Virus record (IMG/VR): IMGVR_UViG_3300029787_000154
Span: 1,006-36,060 of that record
Strand: one strand, 5' to 3'
DNA: 35,055 nt
Origin: a virus
Both the position numbers and the translations under genes were made by a program. Positions 30,694 through 35,055 of this stretch are shown piece after piece. The notes below the pieces were generated by a model that made no database searches, was not told the origin of the DNA, and saw nothing but the letters and a program-made list of their open reading frames with translations. Numbering within the stretch: the stretch's first letter is position 1; the number at the start of each line of letters is the position of its first letter.

Positions 30694-31829
30694 TACGCTA
30701 CCCCCATCTTACGATTAAACGCGCTATCTACACTATCATTAATCTTATCCATAGTAGTGTGAGAAACTGGAGCATAGTGCTTACTTACTACTGATTGCGT
30801 AGTATCGCCAATAGCGTACCCAGCAAGCTGTATATCGCCGTTTTCTTCTTCAGCCAACTGTGCCTTCAGCCTACGTAAATCATGGCACGTAAACTTAATA
30901 CCAGTGACAGAATTAATATCATGGAAAATTCTGCATAATTTTTTATATGCAAATGGCAATGGCTTCTCATTTCCTTCGTTTTTCCACTTACGCAGTATGT
31001 CCATTACAATAGGATGTTGCTTTGCTAATTTGCGCGATTTCTTGCGCTTTGGAAGTAAGCTAATAGTACGCTCATTAAAATCAATATGATGCCACTGTAG
31101 CTCTTTTTTGCGGTTTCTATAATTAAAACCAAGTAGCTCTTTAGCGCGCGCTCCAGTATATAAATATACAGTAAGCAAATCATGCTGAAACTCAGATATA
31201 GATGGGTGATTAAATAGTGTCATAATTTCTTCATCTTGCCAGATTTTAATTTGTATATCCTCTACTTCCGATGGAGAATATTTATCGTTTTTCGTAACTA
31301 CTTCAAAATTAACCATGCCACGGCCTTGCGCGCCGCCATTGGTTAACGCCCACATAAATATGCAGCGTAAGTCACGTAAATAACTGTTAATGCCATTCCG
31401 GGTACAGAAGTGGTCCCGGTATGCTTTATAGATTTCCCAACCTTGCTTGCGACCCGTTTTCATATCCCTGTACATACCGCGAATACTTTCTACTGGTGTT
31501 TCTGGTGGGAATACTTTTAATGCGCTTTTCATTACGGATTTGTAACGAATGCATGTTAGCTCGTTTATTTTGTTCGCCAGTACATTATTCTCATATGCGT
31601 CAAAAACATGCTGTATAGTAATCACTTCATCTACTTGGTGATATAGTGATTTCCACTGGGGATTGCCGTTTTTGCGCCATGTTTCTATTAAGTTCCACTT
31701 TTGCTCTGCTTCGTCTGCTTTGCCTTGCGTAGAACATGCTTCACTTTTCCAAGTGTTGCTTACCGGGTCTTTATACCGCACTATAAATGGATTTTTTGCG
31801 GTGTCTTTTCTTTTGTATTGTGATGCCAT
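30693..31829 (-). CDS. int: Tyrosine recombinase (phage integrase)
   Basis: A 378-aa integrase. An arm-binding-like N-terminus (1-60) and a core-binding helical domain (about 70-190) precede the catalytic domain. That domain has Arg228 in Thr-Gly-Ala-Arg, a Lys cluster at 261-267, His316-Asp-Leu-Arg319 and the nucleophile Tyr352 in Lys-His-Tyr-Ala-Pro. The position usually held by His or Trp (before Ser/Thr-x) appears to be Asp342, a deviation worth noting. It would recombine the tRNA-Arg attP core with the host gene. A ribosome site AAAAGGAAAAC precedes the ATG. Confidence 0.88.
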   Translation of the reverse strand: MASQYKRKDTAKNPFIVRYKDPVSNTWKSEACSTQGKADEAEQKWNLIETWRKNGNPQWKSLYHQVDEVITIQHVFDAYENNVLANKINELTCIRYKSVMKSALKVFPPETPVESIRGMYRDMKTGRKQGWEIYKAYRDHFCTRNGINSYLRDLRCIFMWALTNGGAQGRGMVNFEVVTKNDKYSPSEVEDIQIKIWQDEEIMTLFNHPSISEFQHDLLTVYLYTGARAKELLGFNYRNRKKELQWHHIDFNERTISLLPKRKKSRKLAKQHPIVMDILRKWKNEGNEKPLPFAYKKLCRIFHDINSVTGIKFTCHDLRRLKAQLAEEENGDIQLAGYAIGDTTQSVVSKHYAPVSHTTMDKINDSVDSAFNRKMGVA

Positions 31830-31861
31830 GTTGTTTTCCTTTTTGTTTGTGGTGATTGGCT

Positions 31862-32695
31862 TTAGTCTTTTAATAATTCTATTTTATTTTGTATTGTAAG
31901 TGTATTGACCCCCTTTTTTATCATTTTACAATGTGTAATAGTTTTGCAAGTGTTACCGTTTAATTCGTAATCAACAAATAAAGTTACGTAATGATTGCCA
32001 AGAAAAAATTCTAATAACTCTGCCCCATTTTTTACTCCATTTTTAATAATATCTAAAAATGTATCTGTTAACCCATTCAATACTTTTAATTTTTCAGCGG
32101 TGATAATTTTGTTTATTGGATGTGAGTTCATCTTATAATAAACACTTGTGTCAAAGTATGGCAATAGTGTTTGTAAGTCTAGATGTAATGCCGATGCCAT
32201 CTTTTCAATATTCTTTAAATCGTAAATACGTCTTGTTACTCCTTTTGTTAAGCTAATCTTAACATCAACTGTAGTACTCCAATCCCATGCCAATTGATCA
32301 TATAAAACGCTTTCAACCGTATGCTTTTGAGAATTTTCTAGCATTTTATTTTGCTGTTCTAATTTCGTTATTTGCGTTTCGTATATATCAATTAACTTTT
32401 GTTGATTGTTAATCATTGTGTCTTTTTGTGTGTTCATAATATCCTCTGGTTCTTGTATGTGGTGAGTCACTTCAATGCCATCTTCCGCATGATTTATCAC
32501 ATATCCGAGGTTATGTGCTACAGCTTGAAATGATTTTTGTTGTATGTTTTTTGCATCACCGTTGATCCAGCGGTAAAGCTGCGATCTGGTAATGCCGGTT
32601 TTTTGTTCTAAATCGGTCATATTGTAGCCGTGGTTGTCTATGGCTTGTTTAAGCATCGCCACGACTGCACTATGTTTATTAGTGTAAGTTGTCAT
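31862..32695 (-). CDS. Lysogeny repressor-like HTH protein (277 aa)
   Basis: An N-terminal HTH (about 24-45: Met-Thr-Asp-Leu-Glu-Gln-Lys-Thr-Gly-Ile-Thr-Arg-Ser-Gln-Leu-Tyr-Arg-Trp) is followed by a linker, a coiled coil (about 95-125) and a C-terminal domain of unknown fold with no visible Ser/Lys autocleavage signature. It is divergent from the Cro-like gene over a 100-bp operator region, the classic repressor arrangement. AGGATAG precedes the ATG. Because it lacks a LexA/CI-type peptidase, induction may need an antirepressor. Confidence 0.75.
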   Translation of the reverse strand: MTTYTNKHSAVVAMLKQAIDNHGYNMTDLEQKTGITRSQLYRWINGDAKNIQQKSFQAVAHNLGYVINHAEDGIEVTHHIQEPEDIMNTQKDTMINNQQKLIDIYETQITKLEQQNKMLENSQKHTVESVLYDQLAWDWSTTVDVKISLTKGVTRRIYDLKNIEKMASALHLDLQTLLPYFDTSVYYKMNSHPINKIITAEKLKVLNGLTDTFLDIIKNGVKNGAELLEFFLGNHYVTLFVDYELNGNTCKTITHCKMIKKGVNTLTIQNKIELLKD

Positions 32696-32795
32696 GTCTA
32701 TCCTATTATTTGACTACACATATTATGCATAAATATGCAGAAAAGCAAATTTAATACTTGTAAAAACATTATAGGCTAATATAAGTTAGCTACAG
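32696..32795. promoter_or_regulatory. Divergent repressor/Cro control region
   Basis: Rightward, TTGTAA (32758-32763) and TATAAG (32780-32785) at 16 bp would start about five bases before the Cro-like ATG. Leftward, a perfect minus-strand TATAAT lies at 32773-32768 with a poor -35. GCTAA-TATAAG-TTAGC (32775-32790) overlaps both -10 areas. TTATGCATAA (32723-32732) is a perfect 10-bp palindrome followed by a half-copy ATATGCA. These are likely operators. Confidence 0.6.
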
Positions 32796-33029
32796 ATGGC
32801 ATACAAAAAAGCAACAAATAACCAGTGGACAATTCCACAACTAATGAATCAATTTGGATACAGTTTACGCGATTTAGCGCCGATGACAGGGTTGTCTGCA
32901 AGTATGTTATGTAGGTTATTTAAAGGCGAAAGAACATTCTTAACAAAACACAAATTATGTGTTGCTAAAGTATTTCAAATAGACGAGAAAAAAATTATAT
33001 GGCCAATCAAACAATATCACAAAAAATAG
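32796..33029 (+). CDS. Cro-like HTH protein (77 aa)
   Basis: A 77-aa protein with an XRE-type HTH: Phe-Gly-Tyr-Ser-Leu-Arg-Asp-Leu-Ala-Pro-Met-Thr-Gly-Leu-Ser, then Ser-Met-Leu-Cys-Arg-Leu-Phe-Lys-Gly-Glu-Arg. Opposite orientation to the repressor across a shared control region makes it the probable Cro/early regulator. No ribosome site precedes the ATG, and the predicted start point is about five bases upstream, so the mRNA may be leaderless. It overlaps the next gene by 31 bases. Confidence 0.75.
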   Translation: MAYKKATNNQWTIPQLMNQFGYSLRDLAPMTGLSASMLCRLFKGERTFLTKHKLCVAKVFQIDEKKIIWPIKQYHKK

Positions 33030-33223
33030 GCTGGATGACTATTCAGCAAGCCGCATTATACTTAGGTGTATCTGAGCGCGGTTTAAAATATGCAGTAGCT
33101 TTAAAAAAGCAAAATAAAGCGAATCATACGCTTATTTTAAAAAGCTACGGAAATCGGACATTGATTAATAAGCAAAGCTTAGATGAAACTGAAAAAATTA
33201 CAATTAAAGCTCCGTATGCCTAG
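32999..33223 (+). CDS. Excisionase-like HTH protein (74 aa)
   Basis: A 74-aa basic protein with a winged HTH of the excisionase/MerR type: Met-Thr-Ile-Gln-Gln-Ala-Ala-Leu-Tyr-Leu-Gly-Val-Ser-Glu-Arg-Gly-Leu-Lys, then a wing with Leu-Ile-Asn-Lys-Gln-Ser-Leu. Position right after the Cro-like gene suits an excisionase or replication regulator. Its TAG is the first triplet of a long hairpin. Confidence 0.68.
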   Translation: MANQTISQKIGWMTIQQAALYLGVSERGLKYAVALKKQNKANHTLILKSYGNRTLINKQSLDETEKITIKAPYA

Positions 33224-33280
33224 ACGGTACTCAACCTTCCAATTGTCTGTCTATCCTAACCCGACAATGAGTGCCGTCTA
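33221..33280 (+). promoter_or_regulatory. 60-nt two-part hairpin between genes
   Basis: TAGACGGTACTCA (33221-33233) pairs with TGAGTGCCGTCTA (33268-33280) over 13 positions with one T-G wobble. Inside, ATTGTC (33242-33247) can pair with GACAAT (33263-33268). The structure spans exactly from the stop of the excisionase-like gene to the GTG of the next. No T tract follows closely. It may control translation of the downstream gene or process the mRNA. Confidence 0.68.
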
Positions 33281-33562
33281 GTGCTTTTAACCATTGAAAT
33301 TCCAGACAAATTACAGCAAGTAGCATTTGCAGCAGATATTAAACACATTTTACGCGTAGCAAATATTGATACAAAAACATATATACCGGGAATGCGTGAT
33401 GGAAATAAAGCAGACATTGGTATACAAGCAGAAAATATTTCATTAAAGACTTTGGCTCAAATTGTGGGTCGAATTGAACGAAGTGGTTATAGCATTAAAA
33501 ACACGAAAGGTTCAGACGTTTCTACGCTGAACCTTTCGCTATCTGTGTTATCACCACAATAA
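33281..33562 (+). CDS. Hypothetical protein (93 aa)
   Basis: A 93-aa protein read from a GTG immediately after the hairpin. It has strands at the start (Leu-Leu-Thr-Ile-Glu-Ile-Pro), a helix, and a helix around Leu-Ala-Gln-Ile-Val-Gly-Arg-Ile-Glu. No ribosome site is visible, and the structure just upstream could govern its initiation. A second hairpin lies within its last 20 codons. It precedes the SSB-like gene and may be a replication accessory; no family recognised. Confidence 0.6.
   Translation: MLLTIEIPDKLQQVAFAADIKHILRVANIDTKTYIPGMRDGNKADIGIQAENISLKTLAQIVGRIERSGYSIKNTKGSDVSTLNLSLSVLSPQ
33504..33538 (+). promoter_or_regulatory. 12-bp perfect hairpin inside the 3' end of a gene
   Basis: CGAAAGGTTCAG (33504-33515) and CTGAACCTTTCG (33527-33538) form a perfect 12-bp stem with an 11-nt loop within the coding sequence, about 50 bases before the SSB-like gene. 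No T tract. It could act in mRNA processing or attenuate translation. Confidence 0.6.
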
Positions 33563-33591
33563 CAACAGAAAACAACAGAGGAAAGTTAAAT

Positions 33592-34110
33592 ATGGGTATC
33601 TTACCATCAAACTACGAAGTTCCACAATCTGGTAACGGTGATTTATACGTCAAGCTAGAACCGGGGGAAAATCGTTTTCGCATTCTAGAAGCACCTACTA
33701 CAGGATTTATCGTTTGGAAAGATCAAAAGCCAACACGATATAAAGATAAATCTGATGTGCCAGTTGGCAGTGAAGATGTAAAACACTTTTGGTTTGTTCC
33801 AGTATGGATGAACGATAAAGTATGCTTTTTAGAAATTGCACAAAAAACGGTTATTAGTGAATTAGCATTTCTAGATCAAAATGAAGATTGGGGAGACTTA
33901 CCCGATTATGATGTACTTGTACATCGTGAAGGCGAAGGTATGGAAACAAAATATCGGGTGCAGCCAATACCAAAGCGGAAACTTAAAAAAGACGCTACGG
34001 ATACTTGGGCAAAAATGAAAGAAAGCTACAAACCAGAAAATCTATTTACAGATAATGGCGTAGTATATGTTCCAGAATCAAAAGACGATGAAGATGGATT
34101 GCCGTTTTGA
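33592..34110 (+). CDS. Single-stranded DNA-binding protein (phage type)
   Basis: A 172-aa protein. Leu-Glu-Pro-Gly-Glu-Asn-Arg-Phe-Arg-Ile-Leu near residue 25, an aromatic-rich OB-like middle (His-Phe-Trp-Phe-Val-Pro-Val-Trp) and an acidic C-terminal tail (Asp-Asp-Glu-Asp-Gly-Leu-Pro-Phe) match phage gp2.5/gp32-like SSBs, whose tail recruits replication partners. GAGGAAAG lies before the ATG. It heads a run with a resolvase-like nuclease, and it would coat DNA during replication and recombination. Confidence 0.82.
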   Translation: MGILPSNYEVPQSGNGDLYVKLEPGENRFRILEAPTTGFIVWKDQKPTRYKDKSDVPVGSEDVKHFWFVPVWMNDKVCFLEIAQKTVISELAFLDQNEDWGDLPDYDVLVHREGEGMETKYRVQPIPKRKLKKDATDTWAKMKESYKPENLFTDNGVVYVPESKDDEDGLPF

Positions 34111-34421
34111 TTAATGTCGCAAAGAAAGGTTATCGCGGAGAGGTTGAGGTACTTCAATTATTTGAAGGTCTTGACATCTCCGCTATGCGGTCTTGGGGTA
34201 GTGACGGCAGAAGTATGCAGCAAGCAAGTGATGTAGATATTGTGGCGGATGTTGCAGAGGACCTACAATTAAAAATTCAAGTAAAGCGGCGCAAAAAGCT
34301 ACCCGCGTATTTACAGTTTAAAAATTGTGACTTAGTGGCCACACGTCAAGATCGTGGACATTGGGTATATATATTGCAAGAAAGCACATTTAAAAGATTA
34401 TTAGAAAAATGTGTTTCGTAA
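34107..34421 (+). CDS. Hjc-like PD-(D/E)XK resolvase (104 aa)
   Basis: A 104-aa nuclease of the archaeal-Hjc-like/VRR fold: Lys-Gly-Tyr-Arg-Gly-Glu-Val-Glu at the start, Arg-Ser-Trp-Gly-Ser-Asp-Gly-Arg-Ser, Asp-Val-Asp-Ile and Gln-Val-Lys-Arg-Arg. Glu12, Asp43 and the Gln-x-Lys set form the metal site. Such phage enzymes cut branched DNA before packaging or during recombination. The start is TTG overlapping the SSB stop. Confidence 0.8.
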   Translation: MINVAKKGYRGEVEVLQLFEGLDISAMRSWGSDGRSMQQASDVDIVADVAEDLQLKIQVKRRKKLPAYLQFKNCDLVATRQDRGHWVYILQESTFKRLLEKCVS

Positions 34422-34789
34422 TTAATAAAGATTATGCTGGGGACATAGAGATAAGAATAACAAATGTCTCTAATACTTTTGGTTTGGTTGAGTCTCCAGC
34501 AGAAATTGCCGATCTTGTCGCAGTGCAAGATAGCGGGGTCAGAAATGTAACAAACATCGGTCATGGGTCGGCAGTGGTGGAAACAGCCATGACCCCGCAA
34601 GCTTTAGGAGATACTATGAGTAATGCAAAATCAAACTTAGTACAGATTGTAAGTAAAAGTGTAGATACTGTACTAATTAAACACAAAGTAAAAAGCGAAA
34701 AGAAGCGCATAGAGATTTCTATGGATGTGTGCGATGAGATTATTCGTTTTCTTGACAACCCAAAAAACTATAAGAAAAAAGATGAATAG
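34409..34789 (+). CDS. Hypothetical protein (126 aa)
   Basis: A 126-aa protein with a strand-rich first half (Asp-Ile-Glu-Ile-Arg-Ile-Thr-Asn-Val; Gly-Leu-Val-Glu-Ser-Pro-Ala-Glu-Ile-Ala) and a Lys/Glu-rich helical C-terminus. It overlaps the resolvase-like gene by 13 bases and the last gene of the window by 8. No family recognised; it belongs to the replication/recombination operon. Confidence 0.6.
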   Translation: MCFVINKDYAGDIEIRITNVSNTFGLVESPAEIADLVAVQDSGVRNVTNIGHGSAVVETAMTPQALGDTMSNAKSNLVQIVSKSVDTVLIKHKVKSEKKRIEISMDVCDEIIRFLDNPKNYKKKDE

Positions 34790-35055
34790 TAAAGATTTCA
34801 AAAAACATAGAGAAGATTTCTTTGATCTTGCTATGTCTGTTAGTGACAAAAAGCGCGTTGAGTATACTATATCTAACCATGATATAGATGTTTTGTACAA
34901 TTTTAAACATGTTGCATCGCGTCTGGGTATTACTCCAGAGCAAGCATTAATGGTATACGTATTAAAACATGTGGATGCGATCTGCAATGATGCAAAAACC
35001 GGGGTGCAAGTAAGTGACGAAACCGTGCTTTCCAGAGCAATCGACGTATGCAATT
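34782..35055 (+). CDS. Hypothetical protein, cut by window end
   Basis: The frame from the ATG at 34782 is open to the last base and codes at least 91 residues. It is helical, with Phe-Lys-Lys-His-Arg-Glu-Asp-Phe-Phe-Asp-Leu and a helix-turn-helix-like Val-Ala-Ser-Arg-Leu-Gly-Ile-Thr-Pro-Glu-Gln-Ala segment at about residues 44-56. DNA binding is possible. The start overlaps the previous stop by 8 bases. The C-terminus is missing. Confidence 0.65.
   Translation, partial: MNSKDFKKHREDFFDLAMSVSDKKRVEYTISNHDIDVLYNFKHVASRLGITPEQALMVYVLKHVDAICNDAKTGVQVSDETVLSRAIDVCN

Noticed and set aside
1-35055. CRISPR array, insertion sequence or rRNA
   Set aside because: No regularly spaced 20-40-bp repeats, no transposase frame and no rRNA-like sequence were seen.

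Overview
The window is a contiguous stretch of a tailed-phage genome: a temperate siphovirus of a Gram-negative bacterium, probably aquatic. The evidence is a complete head-to-tail morphogenesis run, a tape-measure protein (so a long tail), a tyrosine integrase beside a truncated tRNA-Arg gene, and a divergent repressor/Cro-like pair. Phage genes lie on both sides of the integrase region, so this is a free or circularly permuted phage genome rather than a prophage-host junction. The host cannot be named from the sequence.

Layout. 1-3.57 kb (+): SEC-C mini-protein, two small membrane proteins, a PD-(D/E)XK nuclease, a primase-helicase and a small Cys-rich protein. 3.02-3.86 kb: gene-poor, with two sets of short tandem repeats that could be an origin. 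3.86-5.82 kb (-): a self-contained, more GC-rich unit with promoter, palindrome, DUF2786-like gene, GP88-like gene, 34-aa membrane peptide and terminator. 5.9-29.7 kb (+): the late region, in order: sigma-like regulator, TerS, TerL, portal, minor head protein, scaffold, major capsid protein (MCP), a giant repeat fibre, a small-gene and lysis cluster, connector, tail terminator, tail tube, G/GT chaperones, tape measure and two distal tail proteins. 29.74-30.01 kb: attP region. 30.0-32.7 kb (-): small gene, XRE regulator, integrase, repressor. 32.8-35.06 kb (+): Cro-like gene, excisionase-like gene, SSB-like protein and Hjc-like resolvase, running off the window.

The most interesting content is how two essential virion genes are interrupted. 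(1) The MCP gene is split into four exons by three minimal, ORF-less group I introns of 257, 247 and 239 nt. Their P3, P6, P7, P7.1, P8 and P9 helices show compensatory changes, each has a P1 with U-G at the 5' splice site, and removal restores a continuous 314-aa capsid protein. (2) The terL gene carries a 34-nt insertion exactly between the conserved Gly-Glu-Gly and the Walker B strand. It starts with a stop codon inside a perfect 8-bp hairpin and ends with a Gly codon matching the one before it. That is the architecture of a translational bypass element like T4 gene 60; a +1 frameshift at GGT-TGA is the main alternative. (3) The tail-assembly chaperone has a textbook -1 frameshift signal. 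Together these make a phage in which several structural proteins depend on RNA- or translation-level recoding.

Function calls are by motif and context only; no database search was possible.
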